DNA of 64,000 nt from Bog-473 sp963755375 (GTDB lineage Bacteria; Actinomycetota; Acidimicrobiia; Acidimicrobiales; RAAP-2). The notes below the pieces were generated by a model, which did not search any database, was not told where the DNA came from, and saw only the letters and a program-made list of their open reading frames with translations. The stretch is taken from the NCBI GenBank assembly GCA_963755375.1, contig CAVWKG010000003.1, positions 124,001 through 188,000 of the forward strand. The letters run 5' to 3'. Position numbers and translations under genes: made by a program. Shown here piece after piece: positions 37,627 to 47,191 of this stretch (the first letter of the stretch is position 1; each line of letters starts with the position of its first letter).

Positions 37627-40600
37627 GGCTCCACTCCCATTTTCACGGTCAACCCCGCCACGGCCAGCACCACCGCCGTCTCGTCAGGTCGGGGCAATCG
37701 GCGACGATCAGCACCGCCTTCACCAACCCACTGATCGCCTAGTGACCGACAGCTACGGCAACCCGTCTCCGGTACGACGGTGACCTTCGCGCCGCCGGGC
37801 TCGGGGGCCTCGGCCACCATCACCGGTGGCAACACCGCGGTGACCAACGCCAGTGGCCTCGCCACCTGGGGACCCTCACGGCCAACGCCACAACGGGCAG
37901 CTACAGCGTCTCGGCTAGTGCCCCCGGCACCAACACCGCCACTTTCTCGGAGACCAACAACCCTGGCCCGGCCACCAAGCTGACCTTCACCACCCAGCCG
38001 GCGTCGGGCGCGACATCCAGGCCAAGGGCACCGGGAACTTCAACGTGTCGGTCGCGGTCCAAGACGCCGGCGGCAACACCGAGACCGGTGACAACGCCAC
38101 CACGGTGACGCTGGCCATCAACCACAATCCCGCGCGCGGCGTCCTCACCTGCGCCAACACCGGGGGCCTGACCGTGACGGTCACGGCGGGCGTGGCCAAC
38201 TTCACCGGGTGCGCCATAACCAAGACCGGCGCCGGCTACACGCTGACGGCCAGCTCGACCCCGGCGCAGACGGCACCGGCCAACGCCAACGCTTTCAACA
38301 TCACCGCCGGGGCGGCCAGCACCATCGCCGTCTCGTCGGGTCGGGGCAGTCGGCCACAATCAGTAACGCCTTCACCAACCCGCTGGTCGCGTTGGTGACC
38401 GACACCAACGGCAACCCGATCTCCGGTGCGACGGTGACCTTCACGCCTCCGGGCTCGGGGGCCTCGGCCACCATCACCGGTGGCAACACCGCGGTGACCA
38501 ACGCCGGTGGCCTCGCCACCTCGGGGACGCTCACGGCGAACGGGACTTCGGGCAACTACAACGTCTCGGCCAGTGCCCCCGGCACCACCACGGCCACCTT
38601 CTCGGAGACGAACAACCCTGGCGTGGCCACCAGGCTGACCTTCACCACCCAGCCCACGGCGGGCGCGAACATCCAGGCGACAGGCACCGGGACCTTCAAC
38701 GTGTCGGTGGCGGTCCAGGACGCCGGTGGCAACACCGAGACCGGTGACAACGCCACCACGGTGACCCTGGCCATCAACCACAACGCCGGCCCCGGCGGTG
38801 TCCTCACCTGCGCGAACACCGGCGGTCTCACCGTGACGGTCACGGCGGGCGTGGCCAACTTCACCGGATGCGCCATAACCAAGACCGGCGCCGGCTACAC
38901 CCTGACCGCCAGCTCGGCCCCGGCGCACACGGCACCGGCCAACGCAAATGCCTTCAACATCACCGCCGGCACGGCCACCAACTTGACCTTCACCACCCAG
39001 CCGGCAGCTGGCTCGAGCATCCAGGCCAAGGGCACCGGCAGCTTCTCGGCCTCGGTGGCGGTCCAAGACACCAACGGGAACACTGTGCTCACCGACACGA
39101 GGAACGTCACCCTGGCCATCGGCAGTAACCCCTCGTTCGGCAAGTGCCGAGCTGCGCCAACACCGGTGGCCTGACTGTGGCGGCGAACGCCGGCGTGGCG
39201 AACTTCACAGGATGTGCCATCACCAAGGTGGGCACCGGTTATCTCCTGACGGCGACCTCGACCCCGGCGCTGACCGTTCCGCTCAACGCCAACGCCTTCA
39301 ACATCACCGCCGGTGCCGCCAGCACCACCGCCGTCTCCTCGGGCTCGGGGCAGTCGGCCACGATCAGCACCGCCTTCACCAGCCCGCTGGTCGTGTTCGG
39401 TGACCGACGCCAACGGCAACCCGATCTCTGGTGCGACCGTGACCTTCACGCCTCCGGGCTCGGGGGCCTCGGCCACCATCAGCGGTGGCAACACCGCGGT
39501 GACCAACGCCGGTGGCCTCGCCACCTCGGGGACGCTCACGGCGAACACCACGGCGGGCGCCTACGGTGTCACGGCGGCGGCTACCGGCACCACCACGGCC
39601 ACCTTCTCGGAGACGAAGAACCCTGGCCCGGCTACGAAGCTGACCTTCACCACCCAGCCCACGGCGGGCTCGAACATCCAGGCCACGGGCACCGGGAACC
39701 TTCAACGTGTCGGTGGCGGAACAGGATGCCAACAGCAATACCGAGACCGGTGACAATGCCACCACGGTCACTCTGGCCATCAACAACAACCCGAGCGCCG
39801 GCGTCCTCACCTGCACCAACACCGGAGGCCTGACCGTGACCGTGGCTTCGGGCGTGGCCAACTTCACCGGGTGCGCCATTACCAAGACCGGCGCCGGCTA
39901 CAGCCTGACCGCCAGCTCGACCCCGACGCACACGGCACCGGCCAACGCCAACGCCTTCAACATCACCGCCGGTACGGCCACCAACTTGACCTTCACCACC
40001 CAGCCCACGGCGGGCTCGAACATCCAGGCCACGGGCACGGGGAACTTCAACACGTCGGTGGCGGAACAAGACGCCAACGGCAACACCCAGACCGGTGACA
40101 ACACCACCACGGTGAACCTGGCCATCAACAACAACCCGAGCGCCGGCGTCCTCCACCTGCACCAACACCGGAGGCCTGACCGTGACCGTGGCCTCGGGCG
40201 TGGCCAACTTCACCGGGTGCGCCATCACCAAGGCGGGCACCGGCTACACCCTCAAGGCCAGCTCGACCCCGGCGCACACCGCGGCCGGCCAACGCCAACG
40301 CCTTCAACATCACCGCCGGCACGGCCAGCACCACCGCCGTCTCGTCGGTGTCAGGCAGTCGGCCACGACGAGCACCGCCTTCACCAACCCACTGGTCGCC
40401 CTGGTCACCGACACCGACGGCAACCCGATCTCTGGTGCGACGGTGACCTTCACGCCGCCGGGCTCGGGGGCCTCGGCCACCATCAGCGGTGAAAACACCG
40501 CGGTGACGACAACGCCGGTGGCCTCGCCACCTCGGGGACGCTCACGGCCAACACCACGGCGGGCGCCTACGGTGTCACGGCGGCGGCTACCACCACCACG

Positions 40601-43166
40601 GCCACCTTCTCGGAGACCAACAACCCTGGCCCTGCCACCAAGCTGACCTTCACCACCCAGCCCACGGCGGCCTCGAACATCCAGGCCACTGGCACCGGGA
40701 CCTTCAACGTGTCGGTGGCGGTCCAAGACGCCAACAACAACACCGAGACCGCTGACAACGCCACCACGGTCACTCTGGCCATCGACAACAACCCGAGCGC
40801 CGGCGTCCTCACCTGCACCAACACCGGAGGCCTGACCGTGACCGTGGCCTCGGGCGTGGCCAACTTCACCGGGTGCGCCATCACCAAGGCGGGCACCGGC
40901 TACACGCTGAAGGCCAGCTCGACCCCCGCACATACGGCACCGGCCAACGCCAACGCCTTCAACATCACCGCCGGCACGGCCAGCACCACCGCCGTCTCGT
41001 CGGGCTCGGGGCAGTCGGCGACGGTCGGCGCCGCCTTCACCAACCCTCTGGTTGCCCTGGTGTCCGACGCCAACGGCAACCCGGTTCCCCTGGCGAATGT
41101 GACATTCACACCTCCGCTCGGGCCCCCACATCGCGGCGGCAACCCGGTGACCACCTGTCTCCCACTCGGGCCTCCCCAACACCCGGCGGGCGCCTCGTGT
41201 CACGGCGGCGCCCTGTCGCTGTCCCCCGCCCCCCCCCTGAATGTCCCGGGACGGGTGCCCCGCCGGCCAGATGACCGCCCGCCCCCGTGACATTCACGCC
41301 TCCGGGCTCGGGGGCCTCGGCCACCATCAGCGGCGGCAACACCGCGGTGACCAACGCCGGTGGTCTCGCCACTTCGGGGGCGCTCACGGCCAACACCACG
41401 GCGGGCGCCTACGGTGTCACGGCGGCGGCTACCGGCGCCACCACGGCCACCTTCTCGGAGACCAACAACCCTGGCCCGGCTACGAAGCTTAACTTCACCA
41501 CCCAGCCCACGGCGGGCTCGAACATCCAGGCCACGGGCACGGGGAACTTCAACGTGTCGGTGGCGGAACAGGATGCCAACAGCAACACCGAGACCGGTGA
41601 CAACGCCACCACGGTCACTCTGGCCATCAACAACACCCGAGCCCGGAGCCTACCTGCCTCACCGGCGGCCTCGGGCCGCAGACGGTGACGGCCGGCGTGG
41701 CCAACTTCGCTGGGTGCGCCATCACCAAGGCGGGCACCGGCTACACCTTGACCGGGACCTCGAGTCCGGCGCACACGGCCCCGGCCAACGCCAACGCCTT
41801 CAACATCACCATGGGCGCGGCCAGCAACTTGACCTTCACCACCCAGCCCACGGCGGGCTCGAACATCCAGGCCACGGGCACGGGCACGTTCTCGGCCTCG
41901 GTGGCAGTCCAAGACACCAACGGAAACACCGTGCTCACTGACACCAGGAGCGTCACCCTGGCCATCGGGAGCAACCCTTCGTTCGGGGTGCTGACCTGCA
42001 CCAACACCGGAGGCCTGACCGTGGCGGCGACCGCCGGTGTGGCCAACTTCACCGGGTGCGCGATCACCAAGGTGGGAACCGGTTATCTCCTGACGGCCAC
42101 TTCGACCCCGGCGCTGACCGTCCCTCTCAACGCCAACGCCTTCAACATCAATGCCGGCGCGGCCAGCAACTTGACCTTCACCAACCAGCCCACGGCGGGC
42201 TCGAGCATCCAGGCCACCGGCACTGGAAGCTTCCCAGTGTCCGTGGCGGAACAAGACGCCAACGGCAACACCGAGACAGGCGACAACGCCACCACGGTCA
42301 CGCTGGCCATCAACAACAACGCAGGTCCCGGCGGCGTCCTCACCTGCGCCAACACGGGCGGTCTGACCGTGACGGTGGGCGCAGGCGTGGCCAACTTCAC
42401 CGGCTGCGCCATCACGAAGACCGGAAACGGCTACACCCTAAAGGCCAGCTCGTCGCCGGCGCACGCGGCACCGGCCAACGCCAATGCCTTCAACATCACT
42501 GCCGGCGCGACCACCAACCTGACCTTCACCAATCAGCCCACGTCGGGCTCGAGCATCCAGGCCAAGGGGACGGGCACCTTCAACGTGTCCGTGGCGGAAC
42601 AAGACGCCAGCGGCAACACCGAGACCGGTGACAACGCCACCACGGTCACCCTGGCCGTCAACACCAACCCGAGCGCTGGTGTCCTTAGCTGCACCAACAC
42701 CGGAGGCCTGACGGTGACCGTGGCCGCCGGCGTAGCCAACTTCACCGGGTGCGCCATTACCAAGGCGGGCACCGGCTACACGCTGAAGGCCAGCTCGACG
42801 CCGGCGCACGCGGCACCGGCCAACGCCAATGCCTTCAACATCACCGCCGGCGCAGCCAGCACCATCGCCGTCTCGTCGGGCTCGGGGCAGTCGGCAGCTC
42901 CCCGCGCCAACTTTGCTAACCCACTCGTCGCCCTCGTTACCGACTCCAACGGCAACATCGTCTCCGGTGCAACTGTGACCTTCACGCCACCAGCCGGCGG
43001 TGGAATTGCGTCCGGCACCTTCGCTGGCAACAACAACACCGCCGTGACCAACACCAGCGGCCTCGCCACCTCGGCGACCTTCACGGCCAACAACCACGCT
43101 GGAACCTACAACGTCACGGCAAATGCCACCGGCACCAACACGGTCAACTTTTCGGAGACGAACACG
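37627..43166 (+). repeat. tandem array of two alternating Ig-like modules (A about 310 nt, B about 345 nt)
   Basis: Module A begins near 37675, 38330, 39330, 40337, 40990, 41287 (partial) and 42870. Module B begins near 37980, 38634, 38985, 39642, 39984, 40644, 41487, 41829, 42171 and 42519, with 342-351 nt between adjacent B copies. The order is A-B-A-B-B-A-B-B-A-B-A-(A)-B-B-B-B-A. Copies are mostly 85-95 percent identical by eye, which indicates recent amplification or gene conversion and makes the array prone to misassembly. It is in-frame coding repeat, not CRISPR. Confidence 0.8.
38344..39174 (+). CDS. intact segment of the Ig-like repeat array (frame piece)
   Basis: About 830 nt in one frame covering one A module (GQSATISNAFTNPLVALVTD, SGATVTFTPPGSGASATITG) and two B modules (LTFTTQPTAGANIQATGTG, CANTGGLTVTVTAGVANFTG). 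It ends by frameshift at FGKCRAAPTPVA near 39140, where a homologous module reads FGVLTCTNTGG. This shows the modules can be read without interruption and that the breaks elsewhere are local. Confidence 0.5.
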   Translation, partial: GQSATISNAFTNPLVALVTDTNGNPISGATVTFTPPGSGASATITGGNTAVTNAGGLATSGTLTANGTSGNYNVSASAPGTTTATFSETNNPGVATRLTFTTQPTAGANIQATGTGTFNVSVAVQDAGGNTETGDNATTVTLAINHNAGPGGVLTCANTGGLTVTVTAGVANFTGCAITKTGAGYTLTASSAPAHTAPANANAFNITAGTATNLTFTTQPAAGSSIQAKGTGSFSASVAVQDTNGNTVLTDTRNVTLAIGSNPSFGKCRAAPTPVA

Positions 43167-43169
43167 TGA
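41685..43169 (+). CDS. intact C-terminal segment of the Ig-like repeat surface protein
   Basis: 494 codons in one frame, the longest uninterrupted stretch of the array. It holds the end of one B module, three complete B modules (from about 41829, 42171 and 42519) and a diverged final A module (AVSSGSGQSAAPRANFANPL, FAGNNNTAVTNTSGLATSA), ending NTVNFSETNT. There is no LPXTG motif or C-terminal membrane anchor, so attachment to the cell would be through the N-terminal pilin stem. The B modules each carry two Cys in the pattern CTNTGG and TGCAITK, likely a disulfide per module. Confidence 0.65.
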   Translation: MTAGVANFAGCAITKAGTGYTLTGTSSPAHTAPANANAFNITMGAASNLTFTTQPTAGSNIQATGTGTFSASVAVQDTNGNTVLTDTRSVTLAIGSNPSFGVLTCTNTGGLTVAATAGVANFTGCAITKVGTGYLLTATSTPALTVPLNANAFNINAGAASNLTFTNQPTAGSSIQATGTGSFPVSVAEQDANGNTETGDNATTVTLAINNNAGPGGVLTCANTGGLTVTVGAGVANFTGCAITKTGNGYTLKASSSPAHAAPANANAFNITAGATTNLTFTNQPTSGSSIQAKGTGTFNVSVAEQDASGNTETGDNATTVTLAVNTNPSAGVLSCTNTGGLTVTVAAGVANFTGCAITKAGTGYTLKASSTPAHAAPANANAFNITAGAASTIAVSSGSGQSAAPRANFANPLVALVTDSNGNIVSGATVTFTPPAGGGIASGTFAGNNNTAVTNTSGLATSATFTANNHAGTYNVTANATGTNTVNFSETNT

Positions 43170-43294
43170 TGAGAGCGACCGACAACCCCGGATCGAAGAG
43201 AACCGCTATGACGGAAGGCGTCAGGATTGCGTTGCTCCGCAACGGCGCCCCCGTGCAGCGGCCAGCCAACGTCGTGTCTGGCGGTCGGGCATGA
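43169..43294 (+). CDS. 41-codon ORF coupled to both neighbours
   Basis: ATG 43169 overlaps the TGA of the giant gene (TGATG), and its own TGA overlaps the ATG of the next gene at 43291 (ATGA). It encodes a basic peptide beginning MRATDNPGSKRTAMTEG. Either it is a short coupling peptide or it is the true N-terminus of the IPT/PilX-like protein separated by an indel. No family is recognised. Confidence 0.35.
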   Translation: MRATDNPGSKRTAMTEGVRIALLRNGAPVQRPANVVSGGRA

Positions 43295-45050
43295 GGCGCA
43301 CTTTGCAAGGAATTCAGGCCCGGACTGCCTGGGCGAAGCACGTAGCTCGCCAAGCGAAGCAACGAGGGCCGCACGATACTGACGAGTCCGGAGCAGTCAT
43401 GATCCTGGCGCTGGTATTTCTCGTGGTGGTGAGCCTGATTGTCACGGCCCTGCTGACGTGGGTGGGCACCAGCCTCACGGCGAACGCTCAGTACGCGAAC
43501 GAACGAGCGACCGAAGCGGCGGCGACGAGCGCCGTCAACCTTGCCATTCAGAACTCCCGGTACTCGTTCTCGCCAGATCCAACAACCCCTCTCGTCATGG
43601 TCAACGCCAGCCCCCCCGTTCAATGCTGGGGTGCGGACGGCACGACATCGTCCGTCACCGTCGACAACGTGACGGTCGACGTCTGGTGCTCCATGCTCTG
43701 GCTGCCGTTCAGTGCCACTGCGCAAAATCGGAACATCACCTATTCGGCATGTGTTGTGCCCGTCAACCCGACGCCAACGGACCCCGTGCCGACGGCCACG
43801 TCGTGCGCCGCGGCGCCGCTCCTTCAGGCCCTCGTGTCGTTCGACGACCCACCCGGCCCCGGCGGCGGGCCCTCCCCTCCTCCGCCCGAACCGGAACAGT
43901 GCCTGACCACGTCAGGCCCGACCTACGACGGCACGTGTGGTCAGAGCCTGACCCAGGACAGCTGGCAATGGAATCCCGTTGTCCCGTCGGTCACCTCCGT
44001 CTCCCTGACTTCCGCTCCGGTGACCGCCCTCATCAACGGAAACCCGATTCCGATGACCGTCTCCGGGAACGGATTCGTCCCCGGTGCGACCGTGAACTTC
44101 GTCCAGGAGACCGGCCCCTCGCCGGGCCCGGGGGTCCTCCCGACCTCGCGGAACGTGCCGACCACTCCGTCCAACCAGGGTCAAGGGGTGATCGTGCCGG
44201 CCACGGTGACAGCGAACTCAGTGAGCTGCAGCGGACCCAACAACACGAACTGCACGCTCCAGGTCACGGTTCCTCCGGTGACCTCGGGCATCAACTACTT
44301 CGTCACCGTGACCACTCCAGGAGGGACGAGCGCATATCAGGCTCCGAATTCGGGTCCCTACAACTATGTTTCCTACACCCCGGTCACACCCATCGTCACG
44401 AGCATCAGCGGTGCCACGGCCGGTTCGATTGCCGGTGGAACCACGGTCACCATCAACGGGCCGACCAACGGGAGCGGTGGCTTCTACAGCGCGCCGAACT
44501 TCCAGGCCCAGGTCAAGTTCTGTACTGCCCCTTCCTGCACTACGGGCGGGAGTAACCCGACCGGGTTCTTACGCGAGCCACGTGCAGGTTCTTTCACCGA
44601 GCACCATCACTGCGCTGTCACCTGCCGTGAACGCTCCGAGCTCGCAGACGCTGAACTACTTCGTTCAAGTCGACACCATCGGGGGGGCCCAGCACCAACA
44701 CCACCGACTACTTCGACTATGGCCTGCAGGTCCCGATCATCTTCTCCCTGAGCCCCATTATCGGCGGTTCGGGTACCACGCTGACGATCAACGGCTTCAA
44801 CTTCCTTCCCAACTCCACTGTGGGCTGGGTGCCGGTGGGCGCCAACGATCAAAGCGCGACACCCACCAACGTCGTGTCTGCCACCACGAACACAACCGGT
44901 ACTCAGATAACCGTCCCCGTTCCGACGCTGCCGACCACCAACACGACCTATATCCCGGTCATCATGGACCCCTCCCCCTACACGCCTCCCACTTATCCCT
45001 GGTCGCAGCCATATAACGAGTCTGCTGACGAGTTCGCGTTCACGCACTGA
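43291..45050 (+). pseudogene. PilX-like membrane-anchored protein with IPT/TIG domains, broken by two frameshifts
   Basis: About 585 residues when frames are joined. The N-terminus (DESGAVMILALVFLVVVSLI) resembles PilX-type or pseudopilin stems, without the Glu at position 5. It is followed by AQYANERATEAAATSAVNLA, a helical stalk. The outer part has a Pro-rich linker near 43850-43895 and three IPT/TIG-like beta domains (SVTSVSLTSAPVTALINGNP, TSISGATAGSIAGGTTVTIN, IIFSLSPIIGGSGTTLTING). Frame changes occur near 44570 and 44690 (a G7 run). It ends ESADEFAFTH at 45050. Probably another pilus-linked surface protein. Confidence 0.65.
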
Positions 45051-45212
45051 TGTCAGCGAACTCATCAGGTGAAATGTGAGCGGGAATTGGTACGGAAGGT
45101 CCCTGAAATTCCGGCTGCGGGGCTTCAGGTCGCTCAAAGTAGTTACAAATTCAAGGATGGATGCCGATAAGGAAGTCGAGCACCCGTCGAAGGCTAAAAC
45201 CGGCGGATCGAT

Positions 45213-45260
45213 GGTGGAGGCGGTCCACCTGGAGCGAAATATGGCGAACTGGCGAATGAG
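45213..45260 (+). promoter_or_regulatory. leader block upstream of pilB: hairpin, Shine-Dalgarno and short-ORF start
   Basis: A perfect 6-bp hairpin GGTGGA-ggcgg-TCCACC (45213-45229) is followed at once by GGAG (45231-45234) and an ATG at 45241. The arrangement and 23 of 31 bases after the hairpin match the block at 33527-33580. The stems differ in sequence but keep pairing, and both contain GGCGGTCC. It lies in the 285-nt gap between the IPT gene and pilB. Confidence 0.4.
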
Positions 45261-45354
45261 TGCATCCCGGGCAATCCGCATGCCACACGCCGATTGCACG
45301 CGCCTGAAGTTCGGCCGCGCCCACTGGGGACGCCGTGCTGAACAAGCGAAGTGA
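45241..45354 (+). CDS. short leader ORF overlapping the pilB start
   Basis: 37 codons, MANWRMSASRAIRMPHADC then a basic tail, ending 20 nt inside pilB. It has an ideal GGAG spacing and its first six residues (MANWRM) resemble the start of the upstream leader frame at 33561 (MATWRL). It may couple or attenuate pilB translation. Equally it could be the displaced N-terminus of pilB if an indel lies between them. Confidence 0.35.
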   Translation: MANWRMSASRAIRMPHADCTRLKFGRAHWGRRAEQAK

Positions 45355-47176
45355 CCGGAAACCGGCGCACCAGGCAGGAAAGGGCCGCAAAGCCGCAAAG
45401 AACATGGACGAAGCCGTCCCTTTGCAGAACGGTTCGAACGGTAACGGGACACATGCGCCCACCCGGACCACCCTCGACCCCCAAACCAGCCTGACCCTCC
45501 AAACGCTGCTGCTCGAGCGCGGTCTGGTGACTCAGGAGCAGCTCGACCAGGCCTTCGCGACCCCTCTGGACAACGGGTCGACGGATCTCGGGGATGCACT
45601 CCTCCGCATGGGGTTCGTCGACGAGCGAGACCTTATTGACGCTCGAGCGGAGGTCTACGGCATGGAGATAGCCAACCTCCGGCAGGCCACTCCCGAGGTC
45701 GACGCGCTGAAACTCATTCCCGATTCAATGGCGCGTGAGCACTTCGTCATTCCGGTCAAGCTCGACGAACTCGGCCTGCACGTGGCCATGGCCGATCAGC
45801 CGACGTCCGAACTGCTGACACTCCTGGCCCACGCCAGCGGCAACTCGATCACACCGATGCTGGCGCCTCTCTCCGAGATCCGTCGTGCCATCGACAACAA
45901 CTACCGCGCCATAGGTGGGCTCGATCACCTGGTCCAGGCGTTTGAGGCAGTCGAGACGACCCGGAAGCGGACGCTGGACACAACAACCCAGGCGGCCGAG
46001 GTTGTTCTGGACGATGACGCACCGGTTGTGCAAGTGGTCGGCCGCATTCTCACCCAGGCCATGCGAGACCGGGCTTCCGACGTTCACATTGAGCCGACGG
46101 AGGGCGGCCTCCGGGTTCGCTACCGGATCGACGGCGCGCTCAAGCAGGTCCTGACGCTCCCCGCGTCCATGGGTGTCGGCCTGATCAGCCGGATCAAGAT
46201 CATGGCGGGCATGAACATCGTCGAGCGCCGTCGACCTCAGGACGGCCAACTGCGGACGGAGATCGACGGGAAGGAGGTCGACGTCAGGGTGGCGACGGTG
46301 TCTACCATCTGGGGCGAGAAGTGCGTGATGCGGCTGCTCGACCGGACGCGGTCAGTCCTCCATCTGAGTGAGCTGGGGATGCCCGCCGACTCCGCCGAAA
46401 CCTACTCCAACTTCGTTCGCGCCCCTTTCGGCATGGTGCTATGCGCGGGACCGACCGGGAGCGGCAAGACGACGACGCTCTACGCGACCCTTTCCGAAAT
46501 CAGTGATGAGTCCCGTAATGTCATGACAATCGAGGACCCGGTCGAGTACATCTTTCCCGCCATCAACCAGATCCAGACGAACGAGCAGGCCGGGCTCACC
46601 TTTGCCACTGGCCTTCGTTCCATCTTGCGCCAGGACCCTGACGTCATCCTGGTCGGAGAGATCCGTGACGTTGAGACGGCGCGCATTGCCGTGCAATCTG
46701 CGTTGACTGGTCACCTCGTGCTCTCCTCGTTGCACGCCACGGACGCCGTATCCGCCCTTCACCGCTTCCTCGACATGGGAATCGAGTCTTTCCTCGTGGC
46801 CTCCTCCGTCATTGGGATTGTCGGGCAACGCCTCGTCCGACGGATCTGCCCGTCGTGCCGGGTTTCGTACACCCTGAACGACGCCGAGCGCGCTTTTTAC
46901 GAGGAAAGCGGTGGACCCGAGAAGACAGACTTCGTGCGGGGTGCGGGATGCAACTTCTGCAGTGGGACGGGCTACCAGGAGCGCATCGGCGTGTACGAAC
47001 TTCTCCGTATCACTCCGGAGATCAAGCGACTCGTCGTCGGATGGGCCACACAGGACGAACTCCGCCGACTGGCACAACGACAGGGGATGCGTTCGCTGCG
47101 ACAAGAAGCGATCGACCTGGTTGCTCAGGACGTGACCACCGTGTCAGAGGTCATCAGAAGCATCTACAGCTCGTGA
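45335..47176 (+). CDS. pilB: type IV pilus extension ATPase PilB (GspE family)
   Basis: 613 residues from GTG 45335 (GGGGA upstream). Residues about 50-190 are a GspE/MshE N-terminal domain (LLLERGLVTQEQLDQAF, DLGDALLRMGFVDERDLIDA), a fold that binds c-di-GMP in some relatives; the ligand motif is only partly kept. The catalytic part has DRASDVHIEPTEGGLRVRYR, Walker A GPTGSGKTTT (372-381), the Asp box MTIEDPVEY and Walker B ILVGEIRD. The zinc tetracysteine is CPSC (505-508) and CNFC (539-542). It powers pilus extension and is followed 15 nt later by pilC. Confidence 0.95.
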   Translation: MLNKRSDRKPAHQAGKGRKAAKNMDEAVPLQNGSNGNGTHAPTRTTLDPQTSLTLQTLLLERGLVTQEQLDQAFATPLDNGSTDLGDALLRMGFVDERDLIDARAEVYGMEIANLRQATPEVDALKLIPDSMAREHFVIPVKLDELGLHVAMADQPTSELLTLLAHASGNSITPMLAPLSEIRRAIDNNYRAIGGLDHLVQAFEAVETTRKRTLDTTTQAAEVVLDDDAPVVQVVGRILTQAMRDRASDVHIEPTEGGLRVRYRIDGALKQVLTLPASMGVGLISRIKIMAGMNIVERRRPQDGQLRTEIDGKEVDVRVATVSTIWGEKCVMRLLDRTRSVLHLSELGMPADSAETYSNFVRAPFGMVLCAGPTGSGKTTTLYATLSEISDESRNVMTIEDPVEYIFPAINQIQTNEQAGLTFATGLRSILRQDPDVILVGEIRDVETARIAVQSALTGHLVLSSLHATDAVSALHRFLDMGIESFLVASSVIGIVGQRLVRRICPSCRVSYTLNDAERAFYEESGGPEKTDFVRGAGCNFCSGTGYQERIGVYELLRITPEIKRLVVGWATQDELRRLAQRQGMRSLRQEAIDLVAQDVTTVSEVIRSIYSS

Positions 47177-47191
47177 GATGAGGAGAACGCG

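Larger units (their letters stand above)
35229..43169 (+). pseudogene. giant prepilin-like surface protein with Ig-like repeats, interrupted by about 30 frame changes
   Basis: Reading across frames gives one protein of about 2,600 residues from GTG 35229 to TGA 43167-43169. It starts with a prepilin signal, then a short pilin-like region (NEAIAQVQANPASTFGSCPN, YAPQQWTLTISNGTT), then divergent Ig-like modules (GNPVNGAATVNLASTSSGAI, SIPAGSSTASFYYGDT), then the near-identical A/B module array from about 37627. Frame changes occur for example near 35426, 35823, 36112, 36216 (a G6 run), 36742, 36990, 37117, 37308, 37740, 38012, 38343, 39140, 39398, 39697, 40152, 40282 and 40506. Most are repaired by one base. 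Sequence error is the simplest explanation; slippage or decay is possible. The module style resembles invasin/Big-type adhesins. Confidence 0.75.

Noticed and set aside
37627..43166. CRISPR or other non-coding repeat array
   Set aside because: Repeat units are over 300 nt, contiguous and in-frame coding, without short spacers.
45390..45900. Clear c-di-GMP-binding MshEN domain in PilB
   Set aside because: The fold is likely but the first RLGxxL motif is not intact, so ligand binding is not claimed.
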